DNA of 7,078 nt from Caulobacteraceae bacterium (GCA_025351125.1 JANXWN010000398.1:1-7078); one strand, 5' to 3'. Counted from the first letter of the stretch, positions 1 through 6,288 are shown. Notes: generated by a model not told the origin, from the letters alone. Made by a program: numbers and translations.

Positions 1-922
1 GCAGGCGCGTGGCCAGCCCGTCCACCATGCCCCGAATGGCGGCGGACATCGCCGCCGGCGGCGCGTTCCCGCCGTCCACGGCCGCGGAGGGCGCGCCAGT
101 CGTCTCGACCGAGCGGATGTCGCGCGTCAGCATGGCCGCGCGGGGATCGCCCGCCGGGAGGTCGGCTAACACGCCGCGCCAGCCGGCTAGGCCCTCGACT
201 CGACGTCCGGCTTCGATATTGGCGAGGTTTAAATAATACCGCGCCGCCGGCGACTTCGCGTCAACGGCCAGAAGCCGTCGAAAGACGGTTTGCGCATCGC
301 CGTCGACCTTGCCTCCGGCTTTCCACACCATGATTTCCCCGAGCGGCCCGAGGAGGTCGGCGCGTCCGGGAGCGACCGCCAGAGCGCTGCGAAACGCGTG
401 CGCCGCGCCGTTTGGGTCTCCCAAACTGATTTCGAGCAGAGCCAGCCGGCGTTGGGGTTCCGCATCCTTCGGGCGTTCGGCGGCCATCGCGCGCAGGGCG
501 GCGGCCAATTGCGGCGCGCTGGCAGCCTCCGGGTGGGCGCGCCACGCCGCAAGCCGGCGCGAAAACGGCTGATCCGGAACGCCGGGACTCCCGAGGCTCA
601 GATAGACGACGACCGCTAAAATCGGAGCGGCGGCGACGCACGCAATCAAACTGGAAGGTCTTAGCGACCGGGTGATCGGCAAGACGTGGCGGTCGGCGGC
701 CGCCAGCAGGCGGCGCCCAGCTTCGGCGCGGGCCGCGCGACTTTCGTCGGTGGCGACCAAACCGCGATCCGCCAGATCATCGATCTCGGCCAAGGCTCGA
801 CGATAGACGCCCAGCGTTGGGTCGTCGCCGGCGACCTGTGCGCTCGCCCGCGCCGCGCCATACAAGACAGCCGCTGCCGCGCCGGCCGCCAACAGCGCCG
901 CGCAGATCCAAAATATGATCAT
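1..922 (-). CDS. ccmI: Cytochrome c maturation protein CcmI (CycH), 3' end cut by window edge
   Basis: CcmI is an inner-membrane protein that presents unfolded apocytochrome c to the haem ligation machinery (CcmF/CcmH) on the periplasmic side. Reading in from the left edge, 307 codons are open without a stop. Residues 2-22 form a first membrane segment. Residues 37-76 form the cytoplasmic helical loop, with Y40, RALAEID and the acidic/arginine run ending in GRRLLA. Residues 91-110 form a second membrane segment, followed by GSPGVPDQPFSRR (111-123), a family hallmark. Two or three TPR-like helix pairs lie at about 154-240 (LALLEISLGDPNGAAHAF, RYYLNLANIEAG). Family members are usually somewhat longer, so the missing part is the C-terminal periplasmic tail. 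The ATG at 922 is chosen because the first membrane segment starts at once; no clear Shine-Dalgarno sequence precedes it. By family habit ccmE, ccmF and ccmH should follow beyond position 1. Identification is from motifs and topology, without a search. Confidence 0.88.
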   Translation of the reverse strand, partial: MIIFWICAALLAAGAAAAVLYGAARASAQVAGDDPTLGVYRRALAEIDDLADRGLVATDESRAARAEAGRRLLAAADRHVLPITRSLRPSSLIACVAAAPILAVVVYLSLGSPGVPDQPFSRRLAAWRAHPEAASAPQLAAALRAMAAERPKDAEPQRRLALLEISLGDPNGAAHAFRSALAVAPGRADLLGPLGEIMVWKAGGKVDGDAQTVFRRLLAVDAKSPAARYYLNLANIEAGRRVEGLAGWRGVLADLPAGDPRAAMLTRDIRSVETTGAPSAAVDGGNAPPAAMSAAIRGMVDGLATRL

Positions 923-938
923 GAGGCTGCAATTAGCG

Positions 939-989
939 AAAAATCCGCCGCGACGCGAGGCGGCAAATGGCCACGAGGGTTTTGCCGCC
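939..989 (-). promoter_or_regulatory. Competing hairpins in the ccmI leader (attenuator-like)
   Basis: Read on the minus strand, GGCGGCAAA (989-981) can pair with TTTGCCGCC (967-959), a perfect 9-bp stem with a 13-base loop. The CCGCC end of the second arm (963-959) can instead pair with GGCGG (949-945) across a 9-base loop. That alternative stem is followed after one base by five T residues (943-939), which looks like a small intrinsic terminator ending 16 bases before the ccmI ATG. The two pairings exclude each other. The arrangement is seen in the sequence; a regulatory role is inference, and GC-rich DNA makes such short repeats fairly common. Confidence 0.3.
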
Positions 990-1183
990 GTTTTGAGCAC
1001 GCCATGACCGGTCTTTATTGCTCATTGAGACGCACACCCGGCTGAAATGTAAAACTATGTTGCGGAATGTCCTGGCAAGGCCGGATGGTCATTTTGTCAC
1101 ATTGTTCGCGCCGCGGATGTGGCGACCATTACCCACAGATCGGCTGACGGGGCGCTCATGCCGCGATCGCCATGGCATTGTCT

Positions 1184-1188
1184 AGGGG
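1184..1188 (+). promoter_or_regulatory. Shine-Dalgarno site fixing the start at 1196
   Basis: AGGGG lies seven bases before the ATG at 1196. It favours that start over the in-frame ATG at 1172, which would add eight residues ahead of the signal peptide and has no comparable ribosome-binding sequence. Confidence 0.7.
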
Positions 1189-1195
1189 CTGCGGA

Positions 1196-2029
1196 ATGCG
1201 CAAGGCCATTGTAACGCTTTTGATCGTCGCGGCCTCAAGCGGGGCAAGCTTCGCCAAACCCCCGATCGCCTTGCATGTCGTCCCGTCGCGTCCGGCGGTC
1301 GCGGCGGCGGTGAGTCTCGATCGCGCGGCTATGACGACCCGACCCTTGCCGGCGATAAAAGCCTATTTTCCCCAAGAGTATCGGCAGATCGCGACCGTCG
1401 TCGAAGGCGCGTCCCGCGCGCACCAAAGCGACGGCGAAATCGCAGGCACGATCAGCCGCATGTCGAACGCCGTCATGGGTGCGGTCTCGCCATACTACAA
1501 CACCGATAACACCATAGAATATATGGTTATTTCGCGGGATATGCTAAAATATATAAGCGCCGAGATGCCCGATGAGTGTGTTGAATTCATGCGGCCCGAC
1601 GGGCGATTGAGCGCCGCGGCGCGCGTTAAGCTGGCGGCGATGGTGGCCAAACAACCCGCGTGGCGATTCGACATGATCGAAGCGTCGCTCAAGCAGGCGG
1701 CGACCGTTCCATCCCAACCGACCTCGGGGACGCCGGACCCGATCATCGTTCAGGCCGTGCGTGAAATCGCCATACAAGACATGCCGGAGTCGTTGCGGCC
1801 CTACCTTCACCCCATCGATCCGTCGCAACGGGTTTCGGCGCAGGAATCCGAGGCGGCTTGCCGCTACACGAGCGGTGTAATCGACGCGACGCTGCAACTC
1901 CCCCCCGAACAGGCGGTCGCGACGTTCAAACAGTTGAGCCGACCGGCCCGCGGATTATGGAGCGTGAGCGAGCGCCTCTTGCCCAGCAACCAAGCGACGG
2001 TGCTTCTGGTGGCGACGCGAAATCCGTAG
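1196..2029 (+). CDS. Exported protein of unknown function, 277 aa
   Basis: I do not recognise this family. The first 20 residues look like a Sec signal peptide: MRK, a hydrophobic core AIVTLLIVAA, and a small-residue site ASFA before K21. There is no lipobox cysteine. The mature part of about 257 residues has no further membrane segment and appears mostly helical. It has only two cysteines, C128 (in MPDECVEF) and C222 (in EAACRYT), which could form a disulphide in the periplasm. A proline/threonine-rich linker at about 170-182 suggests two halves. The middle (about 1490-1560) is noticeably AT-richer than its surroundings, with TAT, ATA and AAA codons. This is the only real plus-strand gene in the window, and it sits between the kinase and ccmI. 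It starts 273 bases from divergent ccmI and ends 19 bases from the convergent kinase stop. The start at 1196 is supported by an AGGGG site and by the signal peptide beginning there. Confidence 0.85.
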   Translation: MRKAIVTLLIVAASSGASFAKPPIALHVVPSRPAVAAAVSLDRAAMTTRPLPAIKAYFPQEYRQIATVVEGASRAHQSDGEIAGTISRMSNAVMGAVSPYYNTDNTIEYMVISRDMLKYISAEMPDECVEFMRPDGRLSAAARVKLAAMVAKQPAWRFDMIEASLKQAATVPSQPTSGTPDPIIVQAVREIAIQDMPESLRPYLHPIDPSQRVSAQESEAACRYTSGVIDATLQLPPEQAVATFKQLSRPARGLWSVSERLLPSNQATVLLVATRNP

Positions 2030-2048
2030 CGTCTCCCGCCATCGCGTC

Positions 2049-3464
2049 TTATCCGTCGGCGCGTGGCAACATCAAAATGACTTGCAATCCGCCCATTGCC
2101 GAGGGGCCTAGGGTCAGCGAACCGTGGTAAGCCCGCACCAATTCGTCGACGATCGATAAGCCTAGTCCCGATCCGGGGGAACTTTCGTCCAAGCGCGCGC
2201 CGCGCCGCAAGACTTCGCCGCGCTCGTGCTCGGCCAAACCAGGGCCGTCGTCATCGACCGTGAGCGAAAACTGCCGCGTGTTGACCGGTTGGGCGGTGAC
2301 ACGAATATGGCTCGTGCACCATTTGCAGGCATTTTCCATCACATTGCCGGCGATTTCCAACAAATCCTGTCGCTCGCCCAGAAAATACAGAGCGTCGGGC
2401 GCTCGCCAGTCCACGCTTTGGACCTTGCCGCGAAATATTTTCTCCAGCGTCCGGCTCAATTCTTCCACGACCGGACCTACTGGCGTTCGCTCGCCGTGGC
2501 CCTGCATTCGGGCAGCGGCGCGCGCCCGACGCAAGTGATGATCGACGTGCTCGCTTAAGGCTTGCGCTTGGCGGCTAACCACCTCGGCCAGGGGCCCCGG
2601 TTGCTGCGCCGCCTCGGTAAGCAGGACCGAAAGCGGAGTCTTGAGCGCGTGAGCCAAATTGCCAACATGCGTGCGCTGGCGCTCGACCACTTCTTGATTA
2701 TGCGCCATCAGGGCGTTGAGTTCGGCGGCGAGGGGCTCCAGCTCGCTGGGGTAATGGCCGTTTACGCGCTCCGACTTTCCCGTGCGCACCGCGGCCACTT
2801 CTCGGCGCAAGGCGAACAGAGGGCGAAGGCCGACCCGCACCTGGATGATCACGGCCGCGATCAAACCAGCGCCAAGCAAGAGCAGGGCGACGGCGATTCT
2901 CGTATTGAAGGCTCTAATGTCGCGGTCCACGGGAGATCGGTCTTCGGCCGCCATAAAAACCACCGGCGTTGGAAAGTCGGGCAGGCGCCCGAGCAGGGCG
3001 GCGACCCGCAAGGGTTGATTGACCGGTCCGGCACTGTCGTAGAACATGACTTCACCGGGCGTGTGGGTCAAAACGGCGACACCCGCCGGCGGCGCGGCCA
3101 GAGCGCGGTCCCAAAGAGAGCGGGATCGTCGCAAGGTGCGTAGGGTTCCGTCGCCGTCTAGGGTTGCGATTTGCCAATAGTCGCCGCTGTAGGCGCGCAA
3201 CGCACGGGGGTCCATCACCACGGGCGGCGTAATTTGCCCCGCCTCGACCGAGGCGCCGGCCAACAGGCCGTCAACCGTGTCCGACAGTTCGTCGTCAAAG
3301 CGGTTTAGGGTCGCACTATAGAAAAAAGTCGACAGGGACGCCCCCGCGATGACCAGAACCAACAAGCTCCAGGCCGCCGCCAGCACCACCAAGCGCCGCA
3401 CCAACGACGGGCGACGGAGCGACGACCCGAACGCCGATAGGGGCGGCGGCTCGATTTCGCTCAC
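2049..3464 (-). CDS. Membrane sensor histidine kinase, PhoQ/FeuQ-like
   Basis: This is the sensor of a two-component system and phosphorylates the regulator encoded just upstream. The order over 471 residues is: short cytoplasmic N-terminus, membrane segment 1 (about 25-48), periplasmic sensor domain (about 50-187), membrane segment 2 (about 190-208), HAMP-like linker (about 209-262), H box GNLAHALKTPLS with the phospho-accepting H272, N box NVMENACKW with N378, G1 box DDDGPG (404-409), and G2 box GSGLGLS (431-437). All catalytic boxes are intact. The wording of the H box is that of the PhoQ/FeuQ group. The sensor domain carries no haem- or metal-binding motif that I recognise. The start is GTG at 3464; it overlaps the regulator's TGA by four bases (GTGA), implying translational coupling, and the first internal methionine is residue 84, well past segment 1. 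FeuQ-type function is inferred from motif style and gene order; the signal is unknown. Confidence 0.93.
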   Translation of the reverse strand: MSEIEPPPLSAFGSSLRRPSLVRRLVVLAAAWSLLVLVIAGASLSTFFYSATLNRFDDELSDTVDGLLAGASVEAGQITPPVVMDPRALRAYSGDYWQIATLDGDGTLRTLRRSRSLWDRALAAPPAGVAVLTHTPGEVMFYDSAGPVNQPLRVAALLGRLPDFPTPVVFMAAEDRSPVDRDIRAFNTRIAVALLLLGAGLIAAVIIQVRVGLRPLFALRREVAAVRTGKSERVNGHYPSELEPLAAELNALMAHNQEVVERQRTHVGNLAHALKTPLSVLLTEAAQQPGPLAEVVSRQAQALSEHVDHHLRRARAAARMQGHGERTPVGPVVEELSRTLEKIFRGKVQSVDWRAPDALYFLGERQDLLEIAGNVMENACKWCTSHIRVTAQPVNTRQFSLTVDDDGPGLAEHERGEVLRRGARLDESSPGSGLGLSIVDELVRAYHGSLTLGPSAMGGLQVILMLPRADG

Positions 3465-4141
3465 ACCGATGGCGCCTCGCCGTCCATCGGGATCAAACGA
3501 TAGCCGAGGCCCCGCACGGTTTCGACACGTTCGGCGCCGATCTTTTTTCGCAGGCGGCCGACAAAGACTTCAATGGTATTGGAATCGCGGTCAAAATCCT
3601 GATCGTAAAGATGTTCGACCAACTCGGTGCGGCTTATCACCCGGCCCTGGTGCATGATCAGATAGTGGAGCAACCGATATTCCAATGAGGTCAGACGCAA
3701 GGGCTCGCCCGCCACCGTGGCGCGCGCCGCGCGCGGGTCCAGCCGAAGATCGCCGCACGCCAAACTCGGGGTTGCGTGACCCGCCGAGCGACGAACCAGG
3801 GCGCGCAATCGCGCCAGCAGTTCTTCGGTATGAAACGGTTTGGTCAGGTAATCATCGGCGCCGGCGTCGAAGCCGGCGACTTTCTCACTCCAGGCGCCGC
3901 GCGCGGTGAGGATCAACACTGGGGTAGGCAAATTTTGGCGCCGCCAGCCTTCCAGAACCGAAACGCCGTCGATTTTAGGCAGGCCCAAATCAAGAATAAT
4001 GGCGTCATAAGGCTCGGTCTCGCCCAAAAACCTGGCTTCCTCGCCATCGGGGGCGTGATCGACCGCATAGTCGGCGTCCGCCAAGGCGCGCTTGAGCTGA
4101 CGCGTGAGATCCGGATCGTCCTCGACTAGCAATATGCGCAA
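3461..4141 (-). CDS. OmpR/PhoB-family response regulator
   Basis: This cytoplasmic transcription factor of 226 residues is the partner of the kinase whose start it overlaps by four bases. The receiver domain (1-about 115) has the acidic pocket E7-D8-D9, phospho-acceptor D51 in ILDLGLP, switch T79 in LILTARG, and K101 in LTKPF. The winged-helix DNA-binding domain spans about 127-222, with the typical LTSLEYRLLHYL, SRTELVEHLYD and GLGYRL stretches. The start is taken as TTG at 4141, giving an N-terminus of the usual (M)RILLVEDD form. AGGGGA (4153-4148) lies six bases upstream. The frame stays open to a possible start at 4234, but that would add 31 mostly arginine-rich residues and overlap the pepSY gene by 76 bases. 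The stop of pepSY is 17 bases upstream, so pepSY, regulator and kinase look co-transcribed. The protein resembles PhoP/FeuP; its targets cannot be read from this window. Confidence 0.93.
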   Translation of the reverse strand: MRILLVEDDPDLTRQLKRALADADYAVDHAPDGEEARFLGETEPYDAIILDLGLPKIDGVSVLEGWRRQNLPTPVLILTARGAWSEKVAGFDAGADDYLTKPFHTEELLARLRALVRRSAGHATPSLACGDLRLDPRAARATVAGEPLRLTSLEYRLLHYLIMHQGRVISRTELVEHLYDQDFDRDSNTIEVFVGRLRKKIGAERVETVRGLGYRLIPMDGEAPSV

Positions 4142-4147
4142 CGGCAG

Positions 4148-4153
4148 TCCCCT
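4148..4153 (-). promoter_or_regulatory. Shine-Dalgarno site deciding the TTG start of the response regulator
   Basis: On the minus strand this reads AGGGGA, six bases before the TTG at 4141-4139. It supports the short N-terminus over the ATG/GTG-type starts further upstream that would run into pepSY. Confidence 0.7.
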
Positions 4154-4158
4154 AAAAG

Positions 4159-4608
4159 CTAATGTTCGCCCAAAATCGCGCCGGTCGCGGCGTCGACGAT
4201 ATAGTCGACTCGGCGACCATTCGCGGTCATCCACCGCACCCGATAGACCGGGCGACCGCCGATGTCTTCTATACCCGCGTCGAGTTGGCGGCCGGGCGCG
4301 CGCCGATTGATCTCGCCGATCACTTGGCCAAGCGGGGCCATTCGGCCGCGTTTAACGCCGAAACGAGCCTCTTCCTGCTGTTGGCGCCAGTCGGACCCGA
4401 GTGAATTGGGCGATTCGGACGCGCGGTAGGCCTCGGGATAGCGCGCGCGCGGCGGCTCGGGGCCGTCCCGCCGCATTTCGCCACCGCGCCGACCGTCGTT
4501 CCGATCGTTCGGGCCGCCCTCAAAACGAGGATCGGCCAGCCCGGCGCCAGCTGCGGCGAGGGCGACGGAAGCGGCGAGGACCGCACGTATGACGATGGAC
4601 CGTGTCAC
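4159..4608 (-). CDS. Secreted PepSY-domain protein
   Basis: This is a predicted periplasmic protein of 149 residues. Residues 1-25 form a signal peptide (TRSIVIR, then an alanine-rich core, cut after GLA before D26). Residues 26-80 are a low-complexity linker rich in Arg, Asp, Gly and Pro. Residues 88-149 form one PepSY domain, with PLGQVIGEI, GRPVYRVRW, GRRVDYIVDAATG and a terminal ILGEH. PepSY domains occur in protease propeptides and in small periplasmic proteins that modulate enzymes or sensors. There is no protease here, so a sensor-modulating role for the adjacent kinase is my inference. The start is GTG at 4608: an in-frame TAG lies only nine bases upstream (4620-4618), and no ATG is available before the signal peptide. 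The regulator gene begins 17 bases after its stop. In Sinorhizobium a small periplasmic protein, FeuN, is encoded beside feuPQ and restrains FeuQ; whether this is its counterpart is untested. Confidence 0.9.
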   Translation of the reverse strand: MTRSIVIRAVLAASVALAAAGAGLADPRFEGGPNDRNDGRRGGEMRRDGPEPPRARYPEAYRASESPNSLGSDWRQQQEEARFGVKRGRMAPLGQVIGEINRRAPGRQLDAGIEDIGGRPVYRVRWMTANGRRVDYIVDAATGAILGEH

Positions 4609-4619
4609 GCCCGCGATCT

Positions 4620-4644
4620 AGGCGCCTCCGGCTGAATGGCGCCT
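4620..4644 (-). terminator. Hairpin between the dnaJ-like gene and pepSY, without a U tract
   Basis: AGGCGCC (4644-4638 on the minus strand) pairs with GGCGCCT (4626-4620), a 7-bp stem with an 11-base loop, within the 62-base gap after the dnaJ-like stop. No run of T follows, so it is not a standard intrinsic terminator. It may be a weak terminator, an RNA-processing site or chance. It ends 11 bases before the pepSY GTG and so could also affect initiation there. Confidence 0.3.
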
Positions 4645-4670
4645 GAACGACAGGGCTCCCGCTCGACCAG

Positions 4671-5585
4671 TCACGGCTTGAACTTTGGCGTATAAGGCCG
4701 ATTGGCCCGCCAGTCTTCTGACATCGCCGTCAGTAGGTCGTCTGGCGTCTCGGGCAATGTGACCATCAGTCGCGCCAGTAAATCGCCGCGGCGGCCGGCG
4801 TGGTTCGACAGGCCCCGCCCCTTCAGGCGCAAAATGGAGCCGGAGTTGGAACCCTTGGGCACGTTTAGCGCCACCGAGCCCTCCGGGGTCGGCGCCTGAA
4901 CCTTGCCGCCCAGGACCGCGTCGGGAACCGAGATCGGCAGATCCATGATCAAGACGTCGCCCTCGCGGCGAAAGATCGGGTGCGGACGCAGGCCGATTTC
5001 GATTAAGGCGTCGCCAGGGCCCGCGCGGCCCGGTTCGCCTTGTCCCTTCAGCCGCAGAACTTGACCGTCGACCGCCCCTTTTGGAATGGTGATATCCAGG
5101 GTGTGACCGTCGGAAAACGCTATCCGTTTTTTGCCGCCGACGATGGCATCCTCAAGATCAATGTCGACACGGGCTCTCACGTCAGCGCCGCGCGGCGGTG
5201 CAAACCCCGGGCCGCGACCCCCCCGTCCGCCGCCGCCGCCAAACATGCCGCCCAAAATGTCGTTGAGATCGACGCCTTCAAAGCCGGTTGACTGAAAGCC
5301 CCCCGCCCCCTCGTTAAAGGGATTGCCGTCGCGTCCGCGACTAAAACCCTGCTGGATATCGCGACCGTCGGCGTCGATTTCGCCGGCGTCGAACCGTTTG
5401 CGTTTTTCGAGATCGCCCAACAGATCGAAGGCCCCGCTCACACGTTTGAACTTTTCCTCCGACGCCTTATTTCCACGATTGGCGTCCGGATGGTGCTGCT
5501 TGGCAAGTTTGCGAAACGCTTTGCGCACCTCGTCCGGGGTGGCGCCGCGGCTTATCCCGAGTTCCTGGTAGGGGTCTTGCGCCAA
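4671..5585 (-). CDS. Class B DnaJ-like (CbpA-type) Hsp40 co-chaperone
   Basis: This cytoplasmic J-domain protein of 304 residues stimulates an Hsp70 (DnaK) and delivers unfolded clients. The J domain (4-67) has helix II, VRKAFRKLAKQ, followed by the essential HPD at 32-34. A Gly/Phe-rich region spans about 80-130 and includes DLNDILGGMFGG. The C-terminal client-binding barrels span about 133-300, with DVRARVDIDLEDA, TLDITIPKGAVDGQ, LRLKGQGEPG, and the second-barrel repeat NVPKGSNSGSILRLKGRG. There are no cysteines, so the zinc-finger domain of class A DnaJ is absent. The start is TTG at 5585. AAGGA lies eight bases upstream, the J domain begins within four residues, and the frame upstream reaches a TGA (5648-5646) with no ATG, GTG or TTG in between. 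It resembles the stand-alone CbpA/DnaJ-C proteins common in alphaproteobacteria. A functional link to the pepSY set downstream is not evident. Confidence 0.95.
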   Translation of the reverse strand: MAQDPYQELGISRGATPDEVRKAFRKLAKQHHPDANRGNKASEEKFKRVSGAFDLLGDLEKRKRFDAGEIDADGRDIQQGFSRGRDGNPFNEGAGGFQSTGFEGVDLNDILGGMFGGGGGRGGRGPGFAPPRGADVRARVDIDLEDAIVGGKKRIAFSDGHTLDITIPKGAVDGQVLRLKGQGEPGRAGPGDALIEIGLRPHPIFRREGDVLIMDLPISVPDAVLGGKVQAPTPEGSVALNVPKGSNSGSILRLKGRGLSNHAGRRGDLLARLMVTLPETPDDLLTAMSEDWRANRPYTPKFKP

Positions 5586-5593
5586 TCGAGACG

Positions 5594-5598
5594 TCCTT
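5594..5598 (-). promoter_or_regulatory. Shine-Dalgarno site deciding the TTG start of the dnaJ-like gene
   Basis: On the minus strand this reads AAGGA, eight bases before the TTG at 5585-5583. Together with the lack of any other start codon back to the in-frame TGA at 5648-5646, it fixes translation at the TTG. Confidence 0.75.
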
Positions 5599-5689
5599 GA
5601 AGCCGTGGTCGGCGGGGGCGGATCGCGCCGACGCCGGAGGTTGTTTCAGTTAAGGCAATGGCCGCACGGTGCAAGGGGAGTCATTGTGC

Positions 5690-5804
5690 GCTCCGTCGGC
5701 CCCCTACCGCTCGGCTGACGCCGAGTCGCTTCCCCCGGAAGGGAAGAGAAGGTTTTTTTCTGCCCTCGTTGGGGCGTTGGGCTCCATCGGGTAGGGGCAA
5801 GGCC
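5690..5804. repeat. Nested palindromic intergenic element (dispersed-repeat-like)
   Basis: Most of the 238-base gap between the ycgN-like and dnaJ-like genes is taken up by nested inverted repeats. The outer arms are CCCCTACC (5701-5708) and GGTAGGGG (5790-5797), with GGC/GCC flanks slightly out of register. Inside are two perfect 6-bp hairpins: CTCGGC-TGAC-GCCGAG (5710-5725) and CTTCCC-CCGGAA-GGGAAG (5729-5746), followed by T7 (5753-5759). The wording (CTCCGTCGGC, then CTTCCCCCGGAAGGG, then GAAGG) recalls degenerate palindromic repeats scattered between genes in many alphaproteobacterial genomes. With one copy in the window, dispersal cannot be shown. Boundaries are approximate. Confidence 0.4.
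5729..5759 (+). terminator. Terminator-like hairpin with T7, plus orientation
   Basis: The 6-bp stem CTTCCC/GGGAAG with a CCGGAA loop is followed after six bases by seven T residues. It has the shape of an intrinsic terminator for plus-strand transcription, but no plus-strand gene lies upstream within thousands of bases. The six-base gap before the T run is longer than usual. It may be part of the palindromic element or guard against antisense transcription into the ycgN-like gene. Confidence 0.3.
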
Positions 5805-5823
5805 GTCAACCAAGTGGCGCATG

Positions 5824-6288
5824 TCATTCCTCGCTGCGGTCGCGCATCAGTTCCGGGGCGGCGAAATCGAGCGCGTCGTCGGGATCGTCCAAACAAGCCT
5901 CGGTGATCGTTTGACCACGTATCGATACGCCGGCGGCGTGGACGCTTTTGCGATCGCCGGTGATTAGTGGATGCCACCGTGGCAGCGCTTTGCCTTCGTC
6001 CAAGCGGCGATAAGCGCAACTCAGCGGCATCCAGGGCAGCGTGTCGATATTGTGCGGCGTCAGCTTAATGCAGTCGGGCACATGGCGGCGTCGCCCCGCA
6101 TAATTGGTGCAGCGGCAGCGATCGGAGTCGAACAGCCGGCAGGCGACGCGTGTTGGCGTGATGGCGCCGGTATCGTCGTCCTCGAAGCGGATGAGACAGC
6201 ATAGCCCGCATCCGTCGCACAGGCTCTCCCACTCGAGGGGGTTCATCTGCGCGAGGGTTTTGGTTTCCCAGAACGGTTTTATCGCCAT
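5824..6288 (-). CDS. YcgN-family (UPF0260) cysteine-cluster protein
   Basis: This small soluble protein of 154 residues is of the YcgN type, within the wider CxxCxxCC (YkgJ) group. Near the N-terminus is FWETKTLAQM, then CDGCGLCC (C24, C27, C30, C31). C50 (VACRLFD), C58 and C60 (RCRCTNYA), C73 (PDCIKL), C91 (SCAYRR) and C132 (EACLDD) follow. PDCIKLTP, LPWMPLSCAYR and WHPLITGDR match what I remember of the family. The cysteines suggest binding of a metal or iron-sulphur cluster; the biochemical role is unknown, and I do not assign one. Length is normal, and the ATG at 6288 gives the expected N-terminus, though no strong Shine-Dalgarno site is visible. The upstream hydrolase gene ends 57 bases before it on the same strand, so the two may share a transcript. 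Downstream lies the palindromic gap before the dnaJ-like gene. Confidence 0.93.
   Translation of the reverse strand: MAIKPFWETKTLAQMNPLEWESLCDGCGLCCLIRFEDDDTGAITPTRVACRLFDSDRCRCTNYAGRRRHVPDCIKLTPHNIDTLPWMPLSCAYRRLDEGKALPRWHPLITGDRKSVHAAGVSIRGQTITEACLDDPDDALDFAAPELMRDRSEE

Noticed and set aside
229..641. Minus-strand open frames of 107 and 126 codons
   Set aside because: They are alternative frames inside ccmI. The ccmI frame runs open across the whole stretch and carries the membrane segments and TPR motifs.
993..1122. Promoters in the divergent region between ccmI and the exported-protein gene, including TTGTCA at 1094-1099 and the TGAGCA/TGCTCA inverted repeat (994-999, 1019-1024)
   Set aside because: No convincing -10 element at proper spacing on either strand, and a 6-bp repeat with a 19-base loop is weak evidence for an operator.
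1172..1195. Upstream in-frame ATG at 1172 as start of the exported protein
   Set aside because: It would place eight residues before the signal peptide and lacks a ribosome-binding site, while the ATG at 1196 has AGGGG seven bases upstream.
2562..3143. Plus-strand open frame of 193 codons inside the kinase
   Set aside because: It is antisense to the kinase membrane and H-box regions and has low-complexity, charged translation; a shadow of codon bias.
4142..4234. Extended N-terminus of the response regulator starting at 4234
   Set aside because: It would overlap pepSY by 76 bases and add arginine-rich residues ahead of a canonical receiver start; TTG at 4141 has a good AGGGGA site.
5648..5674. 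TTGCAC / TTAACT pair as a dnaJ-like promoter, minus strand
   Set aside because: The spacer is 15 bases and the -10 match is poor; not strong enough to annotate.
5658..6019. Possible small genes in both strands across the palindromic gap
   Set aside because: The translations are proline/arginine-rich and made up of the palindrome and the ycgN-like 3' end, with no Shine-Dalgarno site or domain.
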